A DNA stretch of 53,923 bases from an uncultured Bacteroidales bacterium (GTDB taxonomy: Bacteria; Bacteroidota; Bacteroidia; Bacteroidales; Paludibacteraceae), in the NCBI GenBank assembly GCA_946614295.1, contig CAMOGT010000008.1:1-53923 (forward strand). Reading direction: 5' to 3'. Position 1 is the first letter of the stretch. Every line of letters starts with the position of its first letter. The translations under genes were made by a program, and so were the position numbers. The notes below the pieces were generated by a model. That model saw only the letters and a list, made by a program, of their open reading frames with translations, was not told the DNA's origin and ran no database searches. Shown piece by piece: positions 24,333 through 32,097 of the stretch.

Positions 24333-25154
24333 TTAATCATAAAATTCGACAACATTTTCTCCCTTCCCTAAATGAGAAATGCGCTGTTCCTCTGGAGGGA
24401 TTTGCATATAGTCACCATACAATAGACTCAAATAATGATTATAGTTATGCGGAGCAAGAAATTTTCGGCCTTCAAACTCCACTTCTATTAACGGGTATAT
24501 ATCTCCAGAATATCTATATTTGGTACTTTTAACGGGGAAAGTGTAACTGAGCAATCCATCGGGATTGTGTTTACTTAGAAGTCTTGCGGCACGTACCATC
24601 AAAAGGCAAAAAGGATAAATAAGATATGCAATAGTTTTAACCACATATCGTTTGATAGGGTTTTTATACGCTACATCTCCAAAATGATGGATCTCACGAA
24701 ATGCCCTCCCGTAGAAGAAATCGATAAATAGGGTCAACTTCATGGAATACATATGCTCTACTTGAAATATATCGACCCATATTCCTTGTTCCTTATAGAG
24801 TCTAAAAAGTGGCATATGACAATAGGATTTTTTGTCTCTCACTCGTGCTATTCCGCTCCATTCGAAATCATCAAGTTGCGTATCCTGAAATGAAAATTGT
24901 TCCGGCAATTCGTTCATTAATAACTGACGTACTTGGGCAAAATCTTCTTTTTGTACACATATATCAACATCATCATCCCATGGAATAAAACCTTTATGCC
25001 GAATAGCGCCTAATAACGTTCCGCTATCAAGCCAATAGTCAATATGATGAGTCCGTAATATTTTATCAATTTCAGCAAGTATCCCAAACATTCTTAATTG
25101 AGCCTTGCGTAACGTAGAACCTTCTGGATTGTATCTTGATAAATTTTCTTCCAT
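24333..25154 (-). CDS. LicD-family phosphotransferase
   Basis: A 273-residue protein of the LicD family, which transfers phosphocholine or a similar phospho-alcohol from a CDP carrier to a glycan. The family core is present: DSGTLLGAIRH at residues 43-53 and PWDDDVD at 58-64, the acidic cluster thought to bind metal. The cognate cytidylyltransferase is probably the N-terminal domain of the fusion protein two genes upstream. The transferred group is not known. Confidence 0.88.
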   Translation of the reverse strand: MEENLSRYNPEGSTLRKAQLRMFGILAEIDKILRTHHIDYWLDSGTLLGAIRHKGFIPWDDDVDICVQKEDFAQVRQLLMNELPEQFSFQDTQLDDFEWSGIARVRDKKSYCHMPLFRLYKEQGIWVDIFQVEHMYSMKLTLFIDFFYGRAFREIHHFGDVAYKNPIKRYVVKTIAYLIYPFCLLMVRAARLLSKHNPDGLLSYTFPVKSTKYRYSGDIYPLIEVEFEGRKFLAPHNYNHYLSLLYGDYMQIPPEEQRISHLGKGENVVEFYD

Positions 25155-25163
25155 ATTTAACGA

Positions 25164-26162
25164 CTAGATCTCTCTTTTGTTAATATTACACATCCCCCAC
25201 TCTAGTACCTCGTCTATTATGGGCGTTGATAAGTTATGTTCAAGTGCTAAATCTTTTATTAGCTGCAAGCCATACGGAAAATCTTCCGTGAAATAGCGGT
25301 TGGTAAAGTCCGGCATATATCCTCCAGTTGTCATTTTCATTGGAGCTGGAATACCTTTAAATGCAGCGATGGAACTTAATTTTCGTGTCAATTCTTGCGA
25401 ATTGCTACTTTCATAATAGGTAAGTACATCCGGAATATAGGCTTCATACCGTTTGCACAATTGTTGAAACTCATGGTCCATCGCTACATATAATTTTGAA
25501 GATGCATCATCCCATTGTTCGTAAAACAATATCGGCTTGGCATATATCTCCGTTTCGTGATCTTTCCATAGAGAATATAGGCGGGATGTGTGCAATAAAG
25601 GATTGCTGTTCGAAAGAATAGCCTCCCATTTATTATCCAATTTCCATACCGGAGTACTTAACCATGCAGACCATAGATCAGTAAACGAGTCTTCTATATT
25701 TTCCAACGCCATGAATAGTTTTTTTTTATAGCCTAATAAGTCCGCATTCTTTCCATACTCGCGAACGCGCGCTATAAAAGGGACTCTCTGGAAACCATAC
25801 AAGGGGGCATCAGAACCTAATATTTCTTCTGCATTTTGAAAGAAACCGGTACTTGACACAACACTTCCTATCGGTTTTTCATGCGCGTATGGATGGATTT
25901 TCAACAATGTCTCTCTAATCAAATACCCCGGCAAACAAAACAATATAATATCACTTTCTGGTATTACATCAGAGGGACTACTACTTGCCTTGCTTAACTC
26001 CGCTATATATTTTTTACCATCTGGATCCGTGGCGCATACAGAATTGGGCCATGCCTCCGGATGACCTGTCAGAATATTTATCTTTATGCCCTCATGGCTT
26101 CCTAAAACAGCAGCCATCACATGGCCTAAAGAACCTCCACCACAGATACAAATGGTTTTCAT
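25164..26162 (-). CDS. Opine (octopine/nopaline) dehydrogenase-family protein
   Basis: A 332-residue NAD(P)-dependent enzyme. The N-terminal Rossmann motif CICGGGSLGHVMAAVLGSH spans residues 5-23, and the second half resembles the helical catalytic domain of octopine/nopaline dehydrogenases, which reductively join an amine to a 2-keto acid. Its place between licD and the fusion gene, with a 4-base overlap of the latter, suggests it modifies the same surface group or its precursor. The substrate is unknown. A general 6-phosphogluconate-like dehydrogenase is a less likely alternative. Confidence 0.8.
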   Translation of the reverse strand: MKTICICGGGSLGHVMAAVLGSHEGIKINILTGHPEAWPNSVCATDPDGKKYIAELSKASSSPSDVIPESDIILFCLPGYLIRETLLKIHPYAHEKPIGSVVSSTGFFQNAEEILGSDAPLYGFQRVPFIARVREYGKNADLLGYKKKLFMALENIEDSFTDLWSAWLSTPVWKLDNKWEAILSNSNPLLHTSRLYSLWKDHETEIYAKPILFYEQWDDASSKLYVAMDHEFQQLCKRYEAYIPDVLTYYESSNSQELTRKLSSIAAFKGIPAPMKMTTGGYMPDFTNRYFTEDFPYGLQLIKDLALEHNLSTPIIDEVLEWGMCNINKREI

Positions 26163-27946
26163 AATTGCTTCAATGCCTCTATCAATCGGTTATTATCTTT
26201 GGTGTCACGAACGGCGAGACGGATGAACGGTGCACCGCATTTACTTGTGCAATCCTTAATAAGAATCTTATACTCGCGTATGAGTGTAACTGCTAATTCA
26301 CGCGGAGTATGACCCAGTTTTACCTCACAAAGCACATAGTTGGCTTCCGATGGCAGGACTCGCAAATACGGGATATCTTGCAATTCCGCCACAAAACGAG
26401 CGCGTTCTGCGCGGAATTCGTCCATCGCCTGTTTATATGATTTTTCGTATTTGCCGAGTATCTGCATAAAGAACTCCCCGAACGAGTTGATATTCCAAAT
26501 ACTGAGTTTGGAGCGAACGGCAGACATCAGTTTCGTATCGGATGAAGCCATTACGCCTAACCGCAATCCCGGTACACCATACGATTTGGAGATACTCTTC
26601 ATCACAATGAGGTTAGTATATGATTCCAGAATATCGTTTGCAAAGAACGTAGGATGCTCCGTTGAGAAGTCTATAAAACTCTCGTCAATTATCAACTTGA
26701 TTTGCTTCGTTTGACACCATTCCGCCAAACGGATACAATCTGCATAGGAAATATAGTTTCCAGAAGGATTATCCGGATTGATAAGCACCAATGCATCGAT
26801 TCCCTTGTCGGCAAAATAAGTCATTAAGTCATCTGCTGAATAGTGGAAATTAGGTGCTTTAGTTTGATAGACAACCACTCTGTCTTGTTCCAAACGGTTC
26901 GGATATTCTTCAAAAGTCGGGCGAATAACTCCCACTTTGCCCTGCATTGTGGACATTAGCGCATTTATCAACTCTGCCGCTCCGTTTCCGACGGTGATAT
27001 ATCGTTCCTCCACGTTGAAATTCTTAGCTGCCAGCAAGTCATTCACACGCTGCCCTGATGGATACTCCGTCAAGAGCCTTTGGAAACTGGCTGCTAATTC
27101 GTCTCTCAGACGCTGATTGGGGAAATATGGATTGACTAAATAGCAGAAATCCAACATATGTGGATACCTCCAATAGCCTCCATAACGCAAACAAAGTAAA
27201 TCATACTGCTTATCCGTAAAGATAGACTCCGCAATATCCAAGTCCTGCACATCGTCTATCTCGTACCATTGTTCGCCTTCAAGTGGAAGTGCCCTCATGC
27301 CGGAATTATCAAGCATCGTAATAACACGGAGAACTTGCTCGTAATACTCATTATTTCCCATCGCCTGACTATATGCCTCTAAGAACGGAACATACATATG
27401 TTGTGAGAAGTATTGCGAGAACTTATAGACATTGACTGTCTTGTAGTATTGCGGAATCTCTTCGTAGCGGAACTGGCTATTAGGAATGAAGCGAAGGATT
27501 CGGTTCTCATCATCAAGCGTTACTACAGTTCCATCCATCCAACTCTCATACTTATCTACTAATGCCAAGTCAGAATATGGATGATGGACTAATTTGGTCA
27601 GAACGGCATCCTCCATGATTATATCCGACTCCAAAAGCAATGTATCTTGCTCGCGCATATAATCTTTTGCCAAATACAGTGAGTAGATATTATTGGTCTT
27701 GTCATAGATAGGGTTGTCCACAAAACACAACGGAGTCTTCGTGTCTATAGTCGCCAAATAGTCTTTCAATTCTTGCGCTTTGTAACCGACAACCATGACT
27801 ACTCTATCCAAATTCAGTTTGTCTAATTGGTGTAAAAGACGCTCTATAAGTGTTACTCCGCCCACTTTAACCATACATTTGGTATTATCGTGGGTGTACT
27901 TACCAAGGCGCTTGCCCATTCCTGCTGCTAAAATGATTGCCTGCAT
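26159..27946 (-). CDS. Cytidylyltransferase-aminotransferase fusion protein
   Basis: A 595-residue two-domain protein. Residues 1-245 form a LicC/PntC-like nucleotidyltransferase (LAAGMGKRL at 6-14, then NIYSLYLA and LLLESDI, ending WYEIDDVQDLDIAE). Residues about 255-595 form a class I/II PLP enzyme with NPDNPSGN, DESFIDF and the PLP lysine (Lys454) in SISKSYGVPGLRLG, closest in style to CobD/HisC. The likely job is to make and CDP-activate a phospho-amino-alcohol for LicD. I use ATG 27946 (MQAIILAAG). An upstream ATG would add 29 residues, from an 11-nt repeat region, that do not belong to the family. Confidence 0.85.
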   Translation of the reverse strand: MQAIILAAGMGKRLGKYTHDNTKCMVKVGGVTLIERLLHQLDKLNLDRVVMVVGYKAQELKDYLATIDTKTPLCFVDNPIYDKTNNIYSLYLAKDYMREQDTLLLESDIIMEDAVLTKLVHHPYSDLALVDKYESWMDGTVVTLDDENRILRFIPNSQFRYEEIPQYYKTVNVYKFSQYFSQHMYVPFLEAYSQAMGNNEYYEQVLRVITMLDNSGMRALPLEGEQWYEIDDVQDLDIAESIFTDKQYDLLCLRYGGYWRYPHMLDFCYLVNPYFPNQRLRDELAASFQRLLTEYPSGQRVNDLLAAKNFNVEERYITVGNGAAELINALMSTMQGKVGVIRPTFEEYPNRLEQDRVVVYQTKAPNFHYSADDLMTYFADKGIDALVLINPDNPSGNYISYADCIRLAEWCQTKQIKLIIDESFIDFSTEHPTFFANDILESYTNLIVMKSISKSYGVPGLRLGVMASSDTKLMSAVRSKLSIWNINSFGEFFMQILGKYEKSYKQAMDEFRAERARFVAELQDIPYLRVLPSEANYVLCEVKLGHTPRELAVTLIREYKILIKDCTSKCGAPFIRLAVRDTKDNNRLIEALKQL

Positions 27947-27988
27947 AATTTCTTGATATATTGATTTACTCTCTATTTTCCTTATAGA

Positions 27989-28032
27989 CTCACGACCATC
28001 TCGCGACCATCTTGCGATCATCCTGAACGTCA
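27989..28032. repeat. 11-nt repeats upstream of the fusion gene
   Basis: CTCACGACCAT, CTCGCGACCAT, CTTGCGATCAT and a diverged CCTGAACGTCA follow each other in 11-nt phase, in the 195-nt gap between the fusion gene and the nuclease gene. Confidence 0.7.
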
Positions 28033-28125
28033 CTGATGGGTGTGTGTATTTTTCTTTCTTCTATTTTAATTTCATTTGCGCCACTTAAAATAATTCATAT
28101 TTTATCTTTATTTAATTTTTTGCAT

Positions 28126-28143
28126 GGCACTTTTGGCACTTTT
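28126..28143. repeat. 9-nt repeat GGCACTTTT x2
   Basis: Two identical 9-nt units run into the stop codon of the nuclease gene. They resemble the GGCA/TGCC units at 72-143. Confidence 0.6.
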
Positions 28144-29242
28144 AATTATTGCATTCCGTATCTTTCGCTACACTCTCTATCTCAGCTATCGTCGGAATAG
28201 TACCTTCCACCTTCGCCGGATACAATTTCTGCAATTCATATTCCGAAATACCTATAGGTTGACTGCTGGACTCTAATGCGTATTGCGCTAAAGTATTATC
28301 TTTACTCTTGCAGACCAGCAACCCTATCGTCGGATTATCTTTTTCCGGGTCGCGCAAAATATGGTTCACGGCCGTCACATATGTTCCTAATTGACCAATA
28401 TCACGCGCATCAAACTTATCTATCTTCACCTCGATTGCTACATAGCAACGTAACTTCAGATTATAAAACAATAGGTCAATAAAATTCTCTGTCTCTCCAA
28501 TTTGTAATCGATATTCCTTACCCACATACGCAAATCCGGTTCCTAATTCCACCAAGAAATCCGTCATATTCTTTAGCAGTGCTTCCTTAATTGTCTTCTC
28601 ATTGTACTTACCTGTAATTCCTGCAAAGGCAAAATCATACGGATCTTTGGTTATCTCACGAGCTAAGTCACTCGTCTCTTCCGGCATCGTTACAGAAAAA
28701 TTCGTCAGTGCCTTTCCTTGACGTTCATACAGATTGCTATCTATCCAATTGAGAAGCACCGAACGGCTCCAACCGTTCTCCACCGTCTGACGGACATAGA
28801 AAAGCGCCTTTTCCGTATTTCCCTCGCACTTATCCATAATGTATTTATGATGCCCCCAAGGTATAGCAGATATTAATGCCTGAATTTGTGCCCCAGGTTG
28901 GGGCAAATTTGATTCCTGTAATTTTCCCACAACTTGTGGAAATTTTATAACATCCTCATTATAAAGTAGATAGAACTTCTTGCAGTAATATAAATTGCGT
29001 ATCGTTAGCCCTGTTACATCCGGCAATTCTTGCTTTAAATCCTGCGACAGCGAATGCATAAATCCGCTCCCCCAACGTTGCTCAGCATGGAGATGAACAA
29101 TATCGTGCCCCAACTGCCAATAATACTCCAACATCTCATGGTTTACATGCACCGAAGCCTTTATCTGACTTCGACGATAGCGCTTGCTCAACTTCTGAAT
29201 CCATTGCTTATATTCAGTATCTATATGTATCAATGTACTCAT
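28142..29242 (-). CDS. YhcG-family PDDEXK nuclease (DUF1016)
   Basis: A 366-residue protein with the DUF1016 N-terminal helical domain (about 10-170, containing GLTIRNLYYCKKFYLLY near 79-95) and a C-terminal PDDEXK nuclease domain whose active site is visible as ENFIDLLFYN followed by CYVAIEVKI (about 233-256). Members are found near phage-defence, restriction and mobile loci, and some behave as nucleases acting on DNA or RNA. No toxin-antitoxin or restriction partner is adjacent here. It sits between the glycan block and kdsC, which suggests an island boundary. Function in this genome unknown. Confidence 0.88.
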   Translation of the reverse strand: MSTLIHIDTEYKQWIQKLSKRYRRSQIKASVHVNHEMLEYYWQLGHDIVHLHAEQRWGSGFMHSLSQDLKQELPDVTGLTIRNLYYCKKFYLLYNEDVIKFPQVVGKLQESNLPQPGAQIQALISAIPWGHHKYIMDKCEGNTEKALFYVRQTVENGWSRSVLLNWIDSNLYERQGKALTNFSVTMPEETSDLAREITKDPYDFAFAGITGKYNEKTIKEALLKNMTDFLVELGTGFAYVGKEYRLQIGETENFIDLLFYNLKLRCYVAIEVKIDKFDARDIGQLGTYVTAVNHILRDPEKDNPTIGLLVCKSKDNTLAQYALESSSQPIGISEYELQKLYPAKVEGTIPTIAEIESVAKDTECNN

Positions 29243-29276
29243 ACAATCCTTTCAATTTTTCCTTTCTCATCATCAT

Positions 29277-29792
29277 TTACATTTCGCTACTCTTTAGCCC
29301 CTCCAATATCTCGTTGCAGAGTTCGCGGATGGCTCCTTCGCCGCCGCGGTGTTCCAGGAGAAGGATACCCGGGATGGCACGTACTTTGGGCATCGCGTTA
29401 GGCGGACAAGCCGCTATGCCGCCGGCTCGGGCTACTGCCGTCAGGATGTCTATATCGTTGATATCATCGCCCACATAACACACTTCCTCCAGACCGATTC
29501 CCAACTCCCCGCAAATCTGTTCGCATACCTGCAACTTGGTCTTCACGCCTTGTTTTACTTGGCTCCCGACACCCATATAGAGGTAGTCCAGTTGCAGTTT
29601 CTTGGCTCTGCGCGCTACAATCTCCGTCGTCTCGGAGGTCAGGATGCCGCATTTGACACCGGCTTTCATCAGCAGTGCCATGCCCATGCCGTCATAGACG
29701 CAGAAGCGTTTCAGTTCTTCTCCGCTCGCTCCGTAGTACATTGCGCCGTCCGTCAGACAGCCATCCACATCTGTCAAAAATAGCTTTATCAT
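29277..29792 (-). CDS. kdsC: Kdo-8-phosphate phosphatase (HAD)
   Basis: Removes phosphate from 3-deoxy-D-manno-octulosonate 8-phosphate, a step of lipid A-core Kdo synthesis. A compact 171-residue HAD protein without cap: FLTDVDGCLTDG at residues 5-16, LTSE near 50 and GDDINDID near 110. I start it at ATG 29792 (MIKLF). An upstream start would add 19 residues that overlap kdsD and are not family-like. It is 13 nt downstream of kdsD, matching their consecutive pathway roles. Confidence 0.92.
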   Translation of the reverse strand: MIKLFLTDVDGCLTDGAMYYGASGEELKRFCVYDGMGMALLMKAGVKCGILTSETTEIVARRAKKLQLDYLYMGVGSQVKQGVKTKLQVCEQICGELGIGLEEVCYVGDDINDIDILTAVARAGGIAACPPNAMPKVRAIPGILLLEHRGGEGAIRELCNEILEGLKSSEM

Positions 29793-29805
29793 ATTATTTT
29801 TTGCA

Positions 29806-30807
29806 TCAATGGTAAAACCGCGTCCCGGGTAAACAAGAGAACGAGTCAATGACGCCCACTACTTGGACATTGGTCATTGGTGATTGGTCATTGGTGATTT
29901 CATCCACAACTATCAAAGTGTGAATAGAATAATGGTTCATCGTTTCGCCCGCCTCTACGATCTTCGCATCCTTGCTTATCGTCTTCGGGTTGCGGGACAT
30001 GATCGCCTCAACCTTCGTCTCAAAGAACGAAGCGCCCAATTTCTGCATCGCCCTACGAATATCACCGTCCGTGATTATTCCTACAAGGTGGTCTTTCTCC
30101 ACCACGATTCCTATTCCCAGCGTTCCTTTGGTGACAATCTCTATCGCCTCGCTCATCGGCATTTGAGGCGTCAAGAAGGGCAGGTTCTCGGTAAACATCA
30201 CATCCTCCACTTTCGCCAGAAGCTTGCGTCCGAGGTCGCCGCCCGGATGAAGCATCGCAAAATCGGACGGTTGGAAATGGGTCGCCTCGATGAGCGCGCA
30301 AGCGAGTGCATCGCCCATCGCCAACGTAGCCGTGGTGGAGGCTGTCGGAATGAGGTTCAGCGGATCCGCCTCACGCGCTACGGATATATTAAGGTGTACC
30401 TGCGCGTATTTCGCCAACAGCGAAGAATCATTACCCGACATGCCGATGATTGGAATCTTCTTTGCCTGTATGAGAGGCAGGAATCGCAACAACTCTTCCG
30501 TCGCGCCCGAATAAGAAATAGCCAGCACCAGATCGTCCGCACTCAACATACCCAAATCGCCGTGGTAAGCGTCCAGAGGGTTAAGGAAGAATGCCGGTGT
30601 GCCCGTAGAAGCCAGTGTGGCGGCTATTTTGGAACCTATATGTCCGGACTTGCCTACGCCCGTTACCACTACCTTTCCCTTGCATCCACGAATCAGCTCC
30701 ACGGCTTGCAGGAACTTCTCATCCATCCGGGGAACGAGAGACTCTATCGCCGCAGCCTCCTGCTCCAGGCATTGTACGGCTTGTTTTATCACCTGTTGCG
30801 CGATCAT
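29806..30807 (-). CDS. kdsD: Arabinose-5-phosphate isomerase (KdsD/KpsF)
   Basis: Converts ribulose 5-phosphate to arabinose 5-phosphate, the first step to Kdo. The 333-residue protein has a SIS sugar-isomerase domain (about 35-170, GKVVVTGVGKSGHIGSKIA at 44-62) and two CBS domains (about 205-260 and 270-330). The second CBS domain holds an extra stretch, EITNDQSPMTNVQ, encoded by a TTGGTCA-type heptamer array between the usual VVVDE and VVGVID. The frame is preserved. It is followed by kdsC and preceded by a divergent promoter pair. Confidence 0.93.
   Translation of the reverse strand: MIAQQVIKQAVQCLEQEAAAIESLVPRMDEKFLQAVELIRGCKGKVVVTGVGKSGHIGSKIAATLASTGTPAFFLNPLDAYHGDLGMLSADDLVLAISYSGATEELLRFLPLIQAKKIPIIGMSGNDSSLLAKYAQVHLNISVAREADPLNLIPTASTTATLAMGDALACALIEATHFQPSDFAMLHPGGDLGRKLLAKVEDVMFTENLPFLTPQMPMSEAIEIVTKGTLGIGIVVEKDHLVGIITDGDIRRAMQKLGASFFETKVEAIMSRNPKTISKDAKIVEAGETMNHYSIHTLIVVDEITNDQSPMTNVQVVGVIDSFSCLPGTRFYH
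29863..29897 (-). repeat. Heptamer array inside kdsD
   Basis: Five plus-strand units in phase: TTGGACA, TTGGTCA, TTGGTGA, TTGGTCA, TTGGTGA. On the coding strand they give ITNDQSPMTNVQ within the second CBS domain. Confidence 0.85.
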
Positions 30808-30857
30808 TATTTTATGGAATTGCGTGTATTATTCGTTCCAACTTACAAATTTTCGCG

Positions 30858-30889
30858 CAAAGGTACAAAAAAATAGTGAATTATGCAAA
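30858..30889 (-). promoter_or_regulatory. Promoter of kdsD-kdsC
   Basis: On the minus strand TTTG (30889-30886) and TACCTTTG (30865-30858) are 20 bp apart. The leader to the kdsD ATG at 30807 would be about 45 nt. Confidence 0.75.
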
Positions 30890-30893
30890 TTTA

Positions 30894-30925
30894 TTTGCAC
30901 ATTTACAAAAAAAAGTGTATCTTTG
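30894..30925 (+). promoter_or_regulatory. Promoter of the GT4 gene
   Basis: TTTG (30894-30897) and TATCTTTG (30918-30925) are 20 bp apart. Its -33 element and that of the kdsD promoter lie back to back and form the palindrome TGCAAATTTATTTGCA (30884-30899). The promoter position fixes the GT4 start at 30951 and excludes the longer reading frame from 30615. Confidence 0.8.
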
Positions 30926-30950
30926 CACGCAAATAGCAAAAAATGTTTCA

Positions 30951-32084
30951 ATGCATATAGTCATTTTAGGTACTGCATGGCCGTATAGAGGTGGGTTAGC
31001 TACGTTCAACGAACGCCTTGCTCGCCAGTTCATACAAGAGGGGCACACCGTGGATATTGTTACCTTTACGCTGCAATATCCCGATTTCCTGTTCCCCGGG
31101 AAGACGCAATATTCCGATGCGCCGGAACCCACCGATTTGCACATACAGCGGGCTATGAACAGCATCTCGCCCTTCTCGTGGATCAAAACAGGACGGATGA
31201 TCCGCAAGATGAATGCAGATGTGCTCGTCATTAAGTTCTGGACACCTCTCATGGCGCCATGTCTGGGAACCATCGCGCGTATCGCGCGGAAAAAAGGAAT
31301 GCAGGTCGTCAGCATCTTGGATAATGTCATTCCCCATGAGCCCAAGCCATGGGACAATATCCTGATACGCTATTTCGTACGCAGCGTAGATCGTTTCATC
31401 GCCATGTCCGAGAGCGTTTTGCAGGACTGCAAGCGTTTTGATTCCCGCAAGCCGAAAACCCTCACTCCGCACCCGCTGTACGACAATTTCGGAGTACCTG
31501 TAAGCAGAAAGGAAGCGCAGGAAATCTTGCATCTGGATCCGCAATACACCTATCTGCTTTTCTTTGGTTTCATCCGCGACTACAAGGGATTAGACCTGCT
31601 GCTCAAGGCGTTTGCTCAGGTCAAATCGGCTCCTGATACAGGGAAACTCAAACTGCTCATTGCCGGTGAGTTCTACAACAACGCCGAGCAATACTACCGG
31701 CTGGAAAAAGAACTCGGGCTGGAAGGCGAAATTATCTGGCGGACTGATTTCATCCCGGATGATCAGGTACGTTTCTATTTCTCCGCTGCCGACCTCATCG
31801 TACAACCCTATAAATCCGCCACTCAAAGCGGCGTAACCCAGATTGCCTACCATTTCGAGAAACCGATGCTGGTCACCCGCGTGGGCGGTCTGGCGGAGAT
31901 AGTACCGGACGGGAAAGTGGGGTATGTATGCGAAGTCGATAGCGCTTCCGTCGCAGCGGCCATCAACGATTTCATCGCCATGTCCGACGAAGAAAGAACC
32001 GCTAAATTCAGCGCGAACATACAGGCGGAGAAAGCCAAATATGCTTGGTCCGGAATGACCAAAGCCATCTTACAACAGAATTGA
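30951..32084 (+). CDS. Glycosyltransferase family 4
   Basis: A 377-residue GT-B transferase beginning MHIVILGTAWPYRGGLATFNERL. The C-terminal domain has YLLFFGFIRDYKGLDLLLKAF (about 203-223) and a sugar-nucleotide motif around PYKSATQSGVTQIAYHFEKP (about 285-304), where the usual E-x7-E signature is weak. It opens the heptose gene group and has its own promoter, so it probably uses a heptose or core sugar in lipopolysaccharide or glycan assembly. Donor unproven. Confidence 0.88.
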   Translation: MHIVILGTAWPYRGGLATFNERLARQFIQEGHTVDIVTFTLQYPDFLFPGKTQYSDAPEPTDLHIQRAMNSISPFSWIKTGRMIRKMNADVLVIKFWTPLMAPCLGTIARIARKKGMQVVSILDNVIPHEPKPWDNILIRYFVRSVDRFIAMSESVLQDCKRFDSRKPKTLTPHPLYDNFGVPVSRKEAQEILHLDPQYTYLLFFGFIRDYKGLDLLLKAFAQVKSAPDTGKLKLLIAGEFYNNAEQYYRLEKELGLEGEIIWRTDFIPDDQVRFYFSAADLIVQPYKSATQSGVTQIAYHFEKPMLVTRVGGLAEIVPDGKVGYVCEVDSASVAAAINDFIAMSDEERTAKFSANIQAEKAKYAWSGMTKAILQQN

Positions 32085-32097
32085 TTAAAACACATAT

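Noticed and set aside
26159..28033. Phosphonate (2-aminoethylphosphonate) pathway suggested by the PntC-like fusion
   Set aside because: No PEP mutase or phosphonopyruvate decarboxylase is in the window, and the PLP domain is class I/II, not the class V type of AEP transaminase.
28142..29242. Toxin-antitoxin or restriction system around the YhcG nuclease
   Set aside because: No small partner gene, methyltransferase or specificity subunit is adjacent.
21595..29242. Insertion sequence or prophage origin for the glycan block
   Set aside because: No transposase, integrase, terminal inverted repeats or attachment-site duplication could be seen.
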